Shown in pieces: positions 8,503-17,267 of a DNA stretch of 64,000 nucleotides. The stretch spans positions 1-64,000 of the forward strand of contig CAMOER010000005.1 in assembly GCA_946612455.1 (NCBI GenBank), in the 5' to 3' direction. Positions within the stretch are counted from its first letter, which is position 1. Each line of letters starts with the position of its first letter. Below the pieces are notes generated by a model. That model worked only from the letters and a program-made list of their open reading frames with translations. It made no database searches and had not been told where the DNA came from. The stretch comes from UBA3305 sp002373555. GTDB lineage: Bacteria > Bacillota > Clostridia > Lachnospirales > Lachnospiraceae. Position numbers and translations under genes: made by a program.

Positions 8503-9222
8503 TTGACAGAGCATGATAAGATACTGTATGACAAAGACATCCGGGAGCCCCTGTTTGAATTCCTGGAGGATGTATTCGGCAATATCCGGATCCTGGAGGA
8601 ACTGCCGCTCGGCACATCCCGGGCCGACATCCTGATGGTGACAGGAGACGCGCTGACCGGGATCGAGATCAAGTCCGACGCGGACAGCTATGTCCGGCTT
8701 TCCGGACAGGTGAAGGATTATGACAGATTCTGCGACCGGTGCATCATTGCCGCCGGCAGCAGCCACGCAGCGCATGTGGCCGAGCATGTGCCGGCGCACT
8801 GGGGCATCATTACTGTGGAGGAGACGGCGGACGGACTGGATTTTTACCTGCTGCGAAAACCGGCGGAGAATCCGGAGGATGTCCTGGAAAAGCAGCTGGA
8901 TCTTCTGTGGCGGATCGAGCTGAAGCATATCCAGGATCAGAATCAGCTGCCGAAATACAAGGAGAAGAGCAAGAAATTCGTGGCGGAAAAACTGCTCGCG
9001 AAGATTCCGAAGGAAATCCTGAAGACGCAGGTGCTTGCGGAGCTTTTCGACAGGGATTATACAGCGGTCAGGGCGGAAACAGCCGAATTCCGGCGCGGAG
9101 AGATCGATAAGAAGCTTGACGAAATCACTGATCTGCAGCAGAAAGCGCTGCTCATCATCGAAAAGAATCTGCGGAAAAGCCAGCTGAAAGGGCGGACGCG
9201 CAGGAAAAGAAGACGGCGCTGA
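8503..9222 (+). CDS. sce7726/MmcB-like family protein (putative nuclease fold)
   Basis: The 239-residue protein begins at a TTG preceded by GGAGAG. The N-terminal part has DIREPLFEFLEDVFG, then RADILMV and GIEIKSDADSY, which fits a PD-(D/E)xK-like core: D in RADI and E-x-K in IEIKSD. This pattern resembles the sce7726 and MmcB families, whose roles are poorly known (MmcB is linked to DNA repair). The last 15 residues are very basic (RTRRKRRRR end), suggesting nucleic-acid contact. The gene is flanked by its own intergenic regions and appears monocistronic. No methylase or other defence gene is adjacent. Confidence 0.65.
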   Translation: MTEHDKILYDKDIREPLFEFLEDVFGNIRILEELPLGTSRADILMVTGDALTGIEIKSDADSYVRLSGQVKDYDRFCDRCIIAAGSSHAAHVAEHVPAHWGIITVEETADGLDFYLLRKPAENPEDVLEKQLDLLWRIELKHIQDQNQLPKYKEKSKKFVAEKLLAKIPKEILKTQVLAELFDRDYTAVRAETAEFRRGEIDKKLDEITDLQQKALLIIEKNLRKSQLKGRTRRKRRRR

Positions 9223-9244
9223 CGGATTCTGCCCGAAAAAAATC

Positions 9245-9272
9245 TTGCAATCCGATTTTGCGGTGATATACT
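9245..9272 (+). promoter_or_regulatory. Promoter for ilvE
   Basis: TTGCAA (9245-9250), a 16-nt spacer and TATACT (9267-9272) precede the start by about 75 nt. Confidence 0.55.
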
Positions 9273-9346
9273 AATGTAGAAAAGCTTTAACGCGGTAAAG
9301 CCGGTAAATCCGGGAGACCGCAAGTAAAATCGAAAGGATGCATGTC

Positions 9347-10372
9347 ATGGAAAAGAAAAATATTGATTGGGGAAGTCTCGGATTTGCCTACACGGAAACA
9401 GATTACCGTTATTCATCGATGTATAAAAACGGTCAGTGGGATGAGGGTAAGCTCATCACCGATCCGAGCGTGACCATGAGCGAATGCGCCGGTGTCCTGC
9501 AGTACTCCCAGAGCTGCTTTGAAGGACTGAAGGCCTACACGACCGAAGACGGCCATATCGTTACGTTCCGCCCCGATCTGAACGACGCGCGTATGCACGA
9601 GACCTGCGAGCGTCTGGAGATCCCCACCCTTCCCGAAGGCCGTTTCATCGAGGCTGTGGAAGAAGTCGTGAAAGCGAATGAAGCATGGGTACCGCCCTTC
9701 GGTTCCGGTGCGACGCTGTACATCCGTCCGTTCATTTATGCGAACGGCCCCGTGATCGGCGTAGCCCCCGCGGATGAGTACGAATTCCGTGTGATCGTCA
9801 TGCCGGTCGGCCCGTACTTCAAGGGCGGTGTAAAGCCCCTGACGATCCGTGTCAGTGATTTTGACCGTGCGGCGCCCAGAGGAACAGGCCATGTCAAGGC
9901 CGGTCTGAACTATGCGATGAGCCTGCATGCGATCATGGATGCCCACAGGAAGGGCTTCGATGAGAATGTTTATCTGGATCCCGCTTCCAGAACGAAGATC
10001 GAGGAGACCGGTGGCGCGAACATCATCTTCATCACGAAGGACGGCACACTGGTCACACCCAAGTCCGACAGTATCCTGAAGTCTGTCACCCGCCGTTCGA
10101 TCTGCTATGTTGCGGAGCACATCCTCGGCATGAAGGTCGAGCACAGAGAGGTCTATCTGGACGAAGTCGCCGATTTCGCCGAGATGGGGCTTTGCGGTAC
10201 GGCTGCGGTCATCTCCCCTGTCGGCAAGGTCGTCGATCACGGAAAAGAGATCTGCCTGCCGAGCGGCATGCAGGATATGGGCCCGGTCACAAGGAAGCTG
10301 TATGAGACCCTGACCGGCATCCAGATGGGCAAGATCCCGGCGCCCGAAGGCTGGATCCATGTGATCAAGTGA
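9347..10372 (+). CDS. ilvE: Branched-chain amino acid aminotransferase
   Basis: This is a fold-type IV PLP aminotransferase of 341 residues that interconverts leucine, isoleucine and valine with their 2-oxo acids using glutamate/2-oxoglutarate. Landmarks are SQSCFEGLKAY near residue 46, the lysine region GHVKAGLNYA near residue 183 (PLP-lysine), and the family segment GTAAVISPVG near residue 285. Two upstream in-frame ATGs exist (9338 and 9341 region), but AAAGG at 9333-9337 is best spaced for the ATG at 9347. It has its own promoter and terminator. The length and motifs fit class II BCAT enzymes. Confidence 0.95.
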   Translation: MEKKNIDWGSLGFAYTETDYRYSSMYKNGQWDEGKLITDPSVTMSECAGVLQYSQSCFEGLKAYTTEDGHIVTFRPDLNDARMHETCERLEIPTLPEGRFIEAVEEVVKANEAWVPPFGSGATLYIRPFIYANGPVIGVAPADEYEFRVIVMPVGPYFKGGVKPLTIRVSDFDRAAPRGTGHVKAGLNYAMSLHAIMDAHRKGFDENVYLDPASRTKIEETGGANIIFITKDGTLVTPKSDSILKSVTRRSICYVAEHILGMKVEHREVYLDEVADFAEMGLCGTAAVISPVGKVVDHGKEICLPSGMQDMGPVTRKLYETLTGIQMGKIPAPEGWIHVIK

Positions 10373-10417
10373 TCCGGAAATACAGAAACGGGAATGTGTT
10401 GAAAAAATAACAATACA

Positions 10418-10451
10418 GAGGCGTAATGCTTGCATTGCGCCTCCTTTTTTT
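10418..10451 (+). terminator. Intrinsic terminator after ilvE
   Basis: GAGGCG-t-AATGC pairs with GCATT-g-CGCCTC across a two-base loop and is followed by CTTTTTTTG. Confidence 0.92.
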
Positions 10452-10517
10452 GTAAAATAATTATAATTATGGGAATTTGTCACATAAAATTTTACTGTAT
10501 AAAATCGGAGGAGGATC

Positions 10518-11912
10518 ATGGGTACAAAAGTCTGTATCATCGGCGGCGGCCCGGCCGGCATTTCAGCCGCCATGTATCTGGAGAAGAAGGGATACGATGA
10601 TTATGTGATCTATGAGCGTCAGGGCAGAGTCGGCGGAAAATGCTTCTCGCCGAAGATCAACGTGTTCGGGGAGAACCGGACATACGAGACCGGCGCGATC
10701 ATGGGCGCGATCACCTATCATGCCGTACATGAAGTTGAGGAATTCGCAGGCGTGTCGCATGCCGACGGCCCGAATATGCGCAGAATGTACCGCAACAGGG
10801 ACGGTGAGGAGATCTTCCCGTTCGACATCAAAAAGAATACATCCCCGAAGAAGATCCGCGATCTCTTAAAGCTCAAGAGCCAGATGAAGAAGCTCGTGAA
10901 GATCATGGAGACCAAGTACCAGGGATATGACTGCTACGGCCATGTCGGCGTAGCGAAGGGCGAGTACAACGGACTGTCCAAGGAGGTCAGCCGTCCCCTG
11001 CACCGCATCAAGGGAAAGAACCCGAACCTGAAGGATCTTGCACTCCCGTTCGACCAGTTCTGCAGACTGAACGGCGTGGAGGAAGTCATGAAGATCTGGC
11101 TCGGACCGTACACCTCCTTCGGCTACGGCTTCTTCGATGAGATCCCCGCAGCGTATGTCATGAAATATCTGGACACGACCACGGCGATCGAGTTCATCAA
11201 CATGCGGCTCTGGACCTGGAAGGACGGCACGCAGTCCATTTACGAGGCGGCAAATCAGAAGCTGAAACATCCCGCTGTATTGAATACCGAAGTCGTACGG
11301 ATCGAGCGACCCGAGGAAGGCGGCGTGATCGTCACGACGAGAGATGCGGGCGGCGATTCCAGACAGCGCTTTGACAAGCTGATCGTGACCGCGCCGTTAG
11401 ATGGCTTCCTGCACTATGCTGATGCGGATGAGAAGGAACAGGAGCTTTTCTCGAAGATCATCCATGAGAAGTATGTGGATTTCATCGCGAAATTCCCGGA
11501 AGATGAGGGTCCGACGATCTCCGGTTACATCTTCGACAACATGACGCCTGACAGGCTCGGCCATGCGATGGTCTATTATCACCGCTGGGAAGACCTGGAG
11601 GAGAACTGCCCGTGCACTGTGTACGCGCTCAGGAACCATATGGGCAGCCCGGATGTTTCCTATGAATACACCATCAAATCGATGGAGAAGGATATGAAGA
11701 AGTGCGGCTTCCCGGTGGAGAAGCGGCTCTTCGAGCAGGAGACGTATTACTGCCCGCATGTCAGCCCGGCGGATTACGCGGACGGCTGGTATGACAGGCT
11801 CGATGAACTCCAGGGGAACAAAGACACCTATTATGCAGGAGAGATCCTTTCGTTCGGCGATATGGAGGATACCTGCGCATCATCCCGCGACATCGTGGGC
11901 AGATTTTTCTGA
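10518..11912 (+). CDS. FAD/NAD(P)-binding amine-oxidase-like oxidoreductase
   Basis: The 464-residue protein starts with the dinucleotide-binding motif CIIGGGPAGISAAMYLEKKG and continues with GRVGGKC, the usual FAD-binding second motif of amine-oxidase/phytoene-desaturase-type flavoproteins. The C-terminal YYAGEILSFGDMEDT matches the conserved FAD-contacting end of this fold. The substrate is unknown. It is preceded by GGAGGAGG and followed after 25 bp by a large Fe-S flavoprotein gene and then by a HypA-like gene, so the three are probably one operon. A soluble cytoplasmic location is likely because no signal peptide is seen. Confidence 0.8.
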   Translation: MGTKVCIIGGGPAGISAAMYLEKKGYDDYVIYERQGRVGGKCFSPKINVFGENRTYETGAIMGAITYHAVHEVEEFAGVSHADGPNMRRMYRNRDGEEIFPFDIKKNTSPKKIRDLLKLKSQMKKLVKIMETKYQGYDCYGHVGVAKGEYNGLSKEVSRPLHRIKGKNPNLKDLALPFDQFCRLNGVEEVMKIWLGPYTSFGYGFFDEIPAAYVMKYLDTTTAIEFINMRLWTWKDGTQSIYEAANQKLKHPAVLNTEVVRIERPEEGGVIVTTRDAGGDSRQRFDKLIVTAPLDGFLHYADADEKEQELFSKIIHEKYVDFIAKFPEDEGPTISGYIFDNMTPDRLGHAMVYYHRWEDLEENCPCTVYALRNHMGSPDVSYEYTIKSMEKDMKKCGFPVEKRLFEQETYYCPHVSPADYADGWYDRLDELQGNKDTYYAGEILSFGDMEDTCASSRDIVGRFF

Positions 11913-11937
11913 ACCATTCTGAACAGGAGACAGAGAT

Positions 11938-14772
11938 ATGATCAAAAATCCCGATTTTATGAAGGACTGGAAGCCCGGCGATCCCATGATCAACGAATGG
12001 GATTACTGGCAGGATCCCAATTACGTGCCGGATGATCCCGAGAAGGAAGCGCTCGTGCTGAAGCTTGCAACGATGATCACAGACCGCTATATCAAGAAGT
12101 TCTCAAAGCAGATCAACAACTGCGATCCTGAATACTGGGCGCTCGACCGCATCCTGACCAAACGTCAGGTGAAGTTCCTGCTTTCCTTTAAAAAGGTGCG
12201 GACGCCTTATTTCCCGGAACAGCTCGCGGAAATGAACCATATGTCCGTGAAGAATACGAAGAAGCTCTTAAAGTACCTCTGTTGGATCGGTCTGGTGGAG
12301 ATGACGAGAGACGAGAAGCCGCCGTATGACAAGATGTACAATGTGCCGATCTTCGTGCCCGGTTCGGCCGAGTTCATGATGATGAACGACCGGCTGACCA
12401 ACAAGCATCCCGAACTGGCGACCTTCTTCAATCTGATGACGCAGCTGCCGCTCGCGGGCATCACCCAGATGGTGCCTCCGGGAGGTGCAGGCATCGGCAT
12501 GCACGTGATCCCGGTCGAAAAAGCCATCTCGATGGAGAATAAATCCGTACCGGTGGAGCACATTTCGCACTGGCTGAAGAAATATGACAAATACTCCATC
12601 GGACAGTGTACCTGCCGCAAGCAGCAGACCATGCGTAAGGAAGGCACCGGCGATATCCGCGGCGAATTCTGCATGGGCGTCGGCGATATGGCCGAATACT
12701 GCGTGGATAAGGGCATGGGACGTTATATCACCTATGAAGAGGCTCTGGAAGTCCTGGAGCGTGCGGAACGCCACGGATTCGTGCATCAGATCACGAATAT
12801 CGACGGCGAAGACAAGATCGTTGCGATCTGCAACTGCGCACCCGGCGTCTGCAACGCCCTCCGTACATCCCAGCTTTACAATACCCCGAATATGTCTGCT
12901 TCCGCCTATCGCGCGCACGTGGATATGGAAGCCTGCGTTGCCTGCGGAAAGTGCGTGGAGGTATGTCCTGTGGGAGCTGCGAAGCTTGGTCAGAAGCTCT
13001 GCACGAAGACCGGCCGGATGACGTATCCGATGACGGAGCTCCCGGACAGAAAGGAATGGGGACCGGAGCACTGGAATTACAACTACAGAGACGATGCGAA
13101 GATCAACTGCTACAGCACCGGTACGGCGCCCTGCAAGACCGCATGTCCCGCGCACCTGGCGATCCAGGGATATATCAGGATGGCCAAGGAAGGCCGCTAT
13201 ATGGACGCTCTGAAGCTCATCAAGCAGGACAATCCGTTCCCGGCTGTCTGCGGTGCGATCTGCAACCGCCGCTGCGAGGATGCCTGTACGAGAGGCACCA
13301 TCGATGCGCCTGTCTCGATCGACGAGATCAAGAAATTCATCGCTTCCCTGGAACTGAAGGAAGAGAACCGCTATGTGCCGCTCTGCGAGAATCCGGAAGG
13401 CAAATTCTATCCGCAGAAGATCGCCGTGATCGGCGCCGGCCCCGCGGGACTTTCCGCAGCCTATTATCTGCGCATGAACGGTTATCCCGTGACCGTGTTC
13501 GAGAAGGAAGCGCGTCCCGGCGGCATGCTGATGAACGGCGTTCCGAATTTCCGTCTGGATAAGGAAGTGATCGATGCCGAGATCGACATCATCCGGAAGA
13601 TGGGCGTCGAATTCAAGTGCGGCGTCGAGGTCGGTAAGGATATCACGATCGCCGATCTGCGCGCCGAGGGCTACAAGGCATTTTATCTTGCGATCGGCGC
13701 CCAGGGCGGCAGACTGACCGGTGTTCCCGGAGAGGAGCATCCGGATGTGATCACCGGTGTCGACTTCATGCGCAAGGTGACACAGGATCCTTCCTATAAG
13801 CTGACCGGCCGCACGGTCGTCGTCGGCGGCGGCAATGTTGCCATCGATGTCGCGAGAACGGCCTTAAGAGCCGGCTCCGAGAAGGTCATGATGGTCTGCC
13901 TTGAGAAAGAGCATGAGATGCCGGCAGCGCCCGATGAGGTCGCGGAAGCGAAGGAAGAGGGCATCGAGGTCTACAACGGCTGGGGACCGAAGGAGATCGA
14001 GATCAAACGCGGAAAGATCACCGGCGTGGAATTCAAGTGCTGCGTGTCTGTCTTTGATGACGAAGGAAGATTCAATCCTTCCTACGATGAAGCCGATCTG
14101 GAAATGCTGGCCTGCGATAATGTGATCATGTCGATCGGCCAGTCGATCGTCTGGGGCGATCTGCTCGCGGGCACGAAGGTGAAGCTCAACAGGAACGGCA
14201 CGGTCAAGGCCGATCCTGTCACCTACCAGACGGATGATCCGGATATCTTCGTCGGCGGCGACGTTTACAGCGGACCGAAATTCGTGATCGACGCGATCGC
14301 TGCCGGACGTGAGGGCATGGTTTCCATCAACCGCTTCGTCCATCCCGGCAACTCGCTGACGCTGGCGAGAGACCGCAGACAGTTCATCGCGCTGGATAAG
14401 GAGAACATCCTGGTCGGCGACTATGATTCCTCCAAGCGCGCGCTGCCCGGAAAGAAGGCCGGTGTGGCCGCCGAGACTTTTGAGGATCTGCGTCTCTGCC
14501 TGACAGAGGAGCAGGTGAAGCAGGAGGCGAACCGCTGCCTGTCCTGCGGTGCCACGACAGTGGATACGAACCGCTGCGTCGGCTGCGGCCTCTGCACGAC
14601 CAGATGCGAATTTGATGCGATCCATCTGTTCCGGGATGTCCCCGAAGCGAGCCGGATGGTCCGCTCGGAAGACAAGCTGAAGGCGATCGGACCGTATGTC
14701 GCAAGACGTGCGGCGGATATCGCGGTCCGGAAAGTCCGGTCCATGGATCCGGATTCTTCGTACAACCGCTGA
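11938..14772 (+). CDS. Multidomain Fe-S flavoprotein (GltD-like oxidoreductase with ferredoxin domains)
   Basis: The protein has 944 residues. Residues 1-320 form a helical and cysteine-containing region (QCTCRKQQTMRKEG near 222). A 4Fe-4S cluster motif CVACGKCVEVCP lies near 331. A GltD-like N-terminal Fe-S region (PCKTACPAHLAIQGYI near 397 and CGAICNRRCEDAC near 437) follows. The FAD motif GAGPAGLSAAYYL is near 499, an NAD(P) motif VVGGGNVAIDVARTA near 625, and a C-terminal ferredoxin-like motif CVGCGLCTTRCEFDA near 880. It resembles the small subunit of glutamate synthase and related electron-bifurcation or NADPH:ferredoxin-type proteins. It probably moves electrons between NAD(P)H, FAD and Fe-S partners; the partner is unknown. 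Confidence 0.82.
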   Translation: MIKNPDFMKDWKPGDPMINEWDYWQDPNYVPDDPEKEALVLKLATMITDRYIKKFSKQINNCDPEYWALDRILTKRQVKFLLSFKKVRTPYFPEQLAEMNHMSVKNTKKLLKYLCWIGLVEMTRDEKPPYDKMYNVPIFVPGSAEFMMMNDRLTNKHPELATFFNLMTQLPLAGITQMVPPGGAGIGMHVIPVEKAISMENKSVPVEHISHWLKKYDKYSIGQCTCRKQQTMRKEGTGDIRGEFCMGVGDMAEYCVDKGMGRYITYEEALEVLERAERHGFVHQITNIDGEDKIVAICNCAPGVCNALRTSQLYNTPNMSASAYRAHVDMEACVACGKCVEVCPVGAAKLGQKLCTKTGRMTYPMTELPDRKEWGPEHWNYNYRDDAKINCYSTGTAPCKTACPAHLAIQGYIRMAKEGRYMDALKLIKQDNPFPAVCGAICNRRCEDACTRGTIDAPVSIDEIKKFIASLELKEENRYVPLCENPEGKFYPQKIAVIGAGPAGLSAAYYLRMNGYPVTVFEKEARPGGMLMNGVPNFRLDKEVIDAEIDIIRKMGVEFKCGVEVGKDITIADLRAEGYKAFYLAIGAQGGRLTGVPGEEHPDVITGVDFMRKVTQDPSYKLTGRTVVVGGGNVAIDVARTALRAGSEKVMMVCLEKEHEMPAAPDEVAEAKEEGIEVYNGWGPKEIEIKRGKITGVEFKCCVSVFDDEGRFNPSYDEADLEMLACDNVIMSIGQSIVWGDLLAGTKVKLNRNGTVKADPVTYQTDDPDIFVGGDVYSGPKFVIDAIAAGREGMVSINRFVHPGNSLTLARDRRQFIALDKENILVGDYDSSKRALPGKKAGVAAETFEDLRLCLTEEQVKQEANRCLSCGATTVDTNRCVGCGLCTTRCEFDAIHLFRDVPEASRMVRSEDKLKAIGPYVARRAADIAVRKVRSMDPDSSYNR

Positions 14773-14813
14773 CGGACGTGCACCGAAGCGTCTGATACAG
14801 AGAGCATTCGATC

Positions 14814-15158
14814 ATGCATGAGATGGGCGTCGTCTTTCATGTGATGGATATGGTGGAGGATGTGGCGGAGGAGAACGAGCTTTCGAAGATCACCTCTGTC
14901 ACGCTCCAGCTCGGGGAAGTATCCGGCGTGATCTTCTCCTATATGGCCGATCTGTGGGAATGGTGCGCGGCAAAGAGGCCGCTGTTTACCGGATCGGTGT
15001 TGAAGAGCGAGGAGATCCACGCGGTCACCATATGCAATACATGCGGAAAAACATATGATACTGTCCCGCAGGGAAGGATCTGTCCTTACTGCGGGAGTGA
15101 GGATACCGTCCTGGTCACGGGCAATGAAGTCCTGATCAAGGAAGTGGAAGGAATGTAA
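14814..15158 (+). CDS. HypA-like hydrogenase/urease nickel metallochaperone
   Basis: The 114-residue protein has the HypA layout: the N-terminal MHE segment that ligates nickel (His2, Glu3) and a zinc site of two CxxC pairs (CNTCGKTY near 75 and CPYCGS near 92). HypA delivers nickel to [NiFe]-hydrogenase and, in some species, urease. No hydrogenase, urease or other Hyp gene lies in the window; its neighbours are Fe-S flavoproteins. The gene begins about 40 bp after the upstream stop. A perfect 27-bp REP-like hairpin begins at its stop codon. Confidence 0.87.
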   Translation: MHEMGVVFHVMDMVEDVAEENELSKITSVTLQLGEVSGVIFSYMADLWEWCAAKRPLFTGSVLKSEEIHAVTICNTCGKTYDTVPQGRICPYCGSEDTVLVTGNEVLIKEVEGM

Positions 15159-15215
15159 TAACCCAAAGGGACAGGCACCGCGGATAACCCGCGGTGCCTG
15201 TCCCTTTGGGTTATT
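15157..15215. repeat. REP-like palindromic repeat, copy 3 (perfect 27-bp hairpin)
   Basis: Arms 15157-15183 and 15189-15215 are perfect reverse complements over 27 bp, with only five bases (ATAAC) between them. The core GGGACAGGCACCGCGG matches the other copies. The left arm starts within the stop codon of the HypA-like gene, so it could also serve as its terminator hairpin and separate it from the tag operon. Confidence 0.9.
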
Positions 15216-15216
15216 G

Positions 15217-15245
15217 TTGCAAAAACAAAACGGGAATGCTATGAT
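15217..15245 (+). promoter_or_regulatory. Promoter of the tagD-tagG-tagH operon
   Basis: TTGCAA (15217-15222), a 17-nt spacer and TATGAT (15240-15245) follow immediately after the palindromic repeat and lie about 58 nt before tagD. Confidence 0.6.
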
Positions 15246-15303
15246 AGGTAAGACTTTTACCCGGTGCGCAAATGCACCGGCCGCCTGAAAAGGAGCATCG
15301 GAA

Positions 15304-15705
15304 ATGAGAAAAGTAATTACATACGGAACCTTCGATCTTCTGCATTACGGACATATCAATCTTCTGCGCAGAGCCAAAGCGTTAGGCGACTATCTGATCG
15401 TTGCTCTTTCCACGGATGAATTCAACTGGAACGAAAAACGGAAAAAATGTTACTTTACATACGAAGAGAGAAAGCTTCTTCTGGAAGCCGTCCGATATGT
15501 GGATCTGGTCATCCCGGAGGAAAACTGGGAGCAGAAGAAGAGTGATGTAAAGGAATATCATATCGATACATTTGTCATGGGCGATGACTGGGAAGGCAAA
15601 TTCGACTTCTTAAAGGACAGCTGCGAGGTGGTCTATCTGCCCAGGACGCCCGATATCTCCACGACACAGATCAAGACCGACCTGTTCGGAAAAGGCACGA
15701 AATGA
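15304..15705 (+). CDS. tagD: Glycerol-3-phosphate cytidylyltransferase
   Basis: This 133-residue nucleotidyltransferase makes CDP-glycerol from CTP and glycerol-3-phosphate, the donor for poly(glycerol phosphate) wall polymers. It has the GTFDLLHYGHINLLRRAK region with the HxGH nucleotide-binding motif near residue 14, and the conserved RTPDISTTQIK near residue 113. The length fits TagD (129-132). AAGGAG precedes the ATG. The stop codon overlaps the tagG start in an ATGA arrangement, so synthesis of the donor and exporter is translationally coupled. Confidence 0.95.
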   Translation: MRKVITYGTFDLLHYGHINLLRRAKALGDYLIVALSTDEFNWNEKRKKCYFTYEERKLLLEAVRYVDLVIPEENWEQKKSDVKEYHIDTFVMGDDWEGKFDFLKDSCEVVYLPRTPDISTTQIKTDLFGKGTK

Positions 15706-16475
15706 AGTATTTAAAGAATTTCTGGCATTACCGCCAGCTTCTTCTGGAGCTTGTGAAGAAGGGCATCAAACTGAAATACAGACGTTCCTATCTGGGCATC
15801 ATCTGGTCGCTTCTGGAGCCGGTCCTGACCACCGCCGTACTGACCGTTGTTTTCGGTACGCTGTTCGGTCATGACGAACCGGAATTCCCGATGTATATCC
15901 TGACGGGACGGCTTTTGTATTCCTTCTTTTCCCAGGGAACGAAGGCAGCGCTGAAATCCATCCGGTCGAACGCCGGCATGATCAAGAAGGTCTATGTGCC
16001 GAAATATCTTTATCCGCTCTCGGATGTACTGTTCAATTTCGTGATCTTCCTTCTGTCGCTGATCGTGCTGGTCGTGCTGGGCCTGGTGCTGCGTGTCTGG
16101 CCGAGACCGTCGTGGCTGCTGCTCGTATTTCCGCTGATCCTGCTGTTCTTCATGACCTACGGCGTTGGCATGATCCTGGCGACGGTCGCCGTGTTCTTCA
16201 GGGATATGGAGTATCTCTGGACAGTCCTTCTGATGATCATCATGTACACCTGCGCGATATTTTACTATCCGACCAGACTGCTCAAGAGCGGATATGCCTG
16301 GGTACTGACGCTCAATCCGCTCTACGGGATTATTGTCAATGCCAGACATCTGATCTTTGCGGAAGCCTTTGAATGGGACCGCATGGTCTATGCGGTGATC
16401 TTTACGGTCGCGGTGCTGATTATCGGTCATCTGGCGTTCTTTAAGAACCAGGATAAGTTTATTCTTCATATCTAG
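15702..16475 (+). CDS. tagG: Polysaccharide/teichoic acid ABC transporter permease (TagG-like)
   Basis: This 257-residue ABC-2 type permease has about six membrane segments. It starts with a short cytoplasmic part containing RQLLLELVKKGIKLKYR, a segment typical of TagG/Wzm-type exporters, and the ATG overlaps tagD. With the following ATPase it would export the lipid-linked teichoic acid or related polymer across the membrane. The alternative is a Wzm-type O-antigen-like polysaccharide exporter; the tagD neighbour favours a teichoic-acid-like substrate. Confidence 0.9.
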   Translation: MKYLKNFWHYRQLLLELVKKGIKLKYRRSYLGIIWSLLEPVLTTAVLTVVFGTLFGHDEPEFPMYILTGRLLYSFFSQGTKAALKSIRSNAGMIKKVYVPKYLYPLSDVLFNFVIFLLSLIVLVVLGLVLRVWPRPSWLLLVFPLILLFFMTYGVGMILATVAVFFRDMEYLWTVLLMIIMYTCAIFYYPTRLLKSGYAWVLTLNPLYGIIVNARHLIFAEAFEWDRMVYAVIFTVAVLIIGHLAFFKNQDKFILHI

Positions 16476-16489
16476 TCTGGGAGATCATT

Positions 16490-17230
16490 ATGGCAAAATA
16501 TGCGCTTTCCGTTGATCATGTCAGCATGAAATTCAACCTGAGCTCGGAAAAAATAGACAGTCTGAAGGAGTACGTCCTGAAGTCCATCAAGGGGGAAGTG
16601 TCCTTCGATGAATTCTGGGCGCTGCGGGATATCAGCTTTACGCTGGAGCCGGGAGACAGACTGGGGATCCTCGGCATGAACGGCGCCGGCAAGAGCACGC
16701 TCTTAAAAGTGATCGCGGGCGTGTTCAAGCCGACCATGGGCAAGGTGACCAGACACGGCAAGATCGTTCCGCTTCTGGAACTGGGCGCGGGCTTTGACCA
16801 GCAGTATACCGGGAGAGAAAATATTTATCTGTACGCATCCGTGCTGGGGCATTCCAGGGAATTTATTGACAGTAAGTACGATGAAATCGTGGAGTTTTCC
16901 GGACTGGAACAGTTCATCGATGTACCGTTAAAGAACTATTCCTCCGGCATGAAATCGAGGCTCGGCTTCTCCATCGCGACGATCGTGGAACCGGAGATCC
17001 TGATCCTGGATGAAGTGCTTTCGGTGGGCGATGCGAAATTCCGCAAGAAGAGCGAGGCCAAGGTCATCGGCATGATGGATCAGGGCGTCACCGTACTGTT
17101 CGTTTCCCACAGCATCAAACAGGTGCGCAGGATCTGCAACAAGGCGATCATCCTGGATCACGGAAGAATGGTAGCTTCCGGTGATGTGGATGAGGTCGCG
17201 GGCTTTTACGAAAAAATGCTGTCTGACTGA
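16490..17230 (+). CDS. tagH: Polysaccharide/teichoic acid ABC transporter ATPase (TagH-like)
   Basis: The 246-residue ATPase has Walker A GMNGAGKSTLLK near 62, the ABC signature YSSGMKSRLGFS near 147 and Walker B ILILDEVLSVGD near 167. It lacks the C-terminal extension of Bacillus subtilis TagH and has no carbohydrate-binding domain as seen in some Wzt proteins, so it is a compact version. It pairs with the permease 15 bp upstream. The stop codon lies inside the terminator hairpin that follows. Confidence 0.92.
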   Translation: MAKYALSVDHVSMKFNLSSEKIDSLKEYVLKSIKGEVSFDEFWALRDISFTLEPGDRLGILGMNGAGKSTLLKVIAGVFKPTMGKVTRHGKIVPLLELGAGFDQQYTGRENIYLYASVLGHSREFIDSKYDEIVEFSGLEQFIDVPLKNYSSGMKSRLGFSIATIVEPEILILDEVLSVGDAKFRKKSEAKVIGMMDQGVTVLFVSHSIKQVRRICNKAIILDHGRMVASGDVDEVAGFYEKMLSD

Positions 17231-17246
17231 TCAGACAGCATTTTTT
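17211..17246. terminator. Bidirectional terminator between tagH and kup
   Basis: AAAAAATGCTGTCTGA (17211-17226) is the reverse complement of TCAGACAGCATTTTTT (17231-17246) around a four-base loop. A T-run follows on both strands, so it can end transcription of tagH and of the convergent kup gene. Confidence 0.92.
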
Positions 17247-17267
17247 GTTTGGAGAAAGCGCAGGCGG

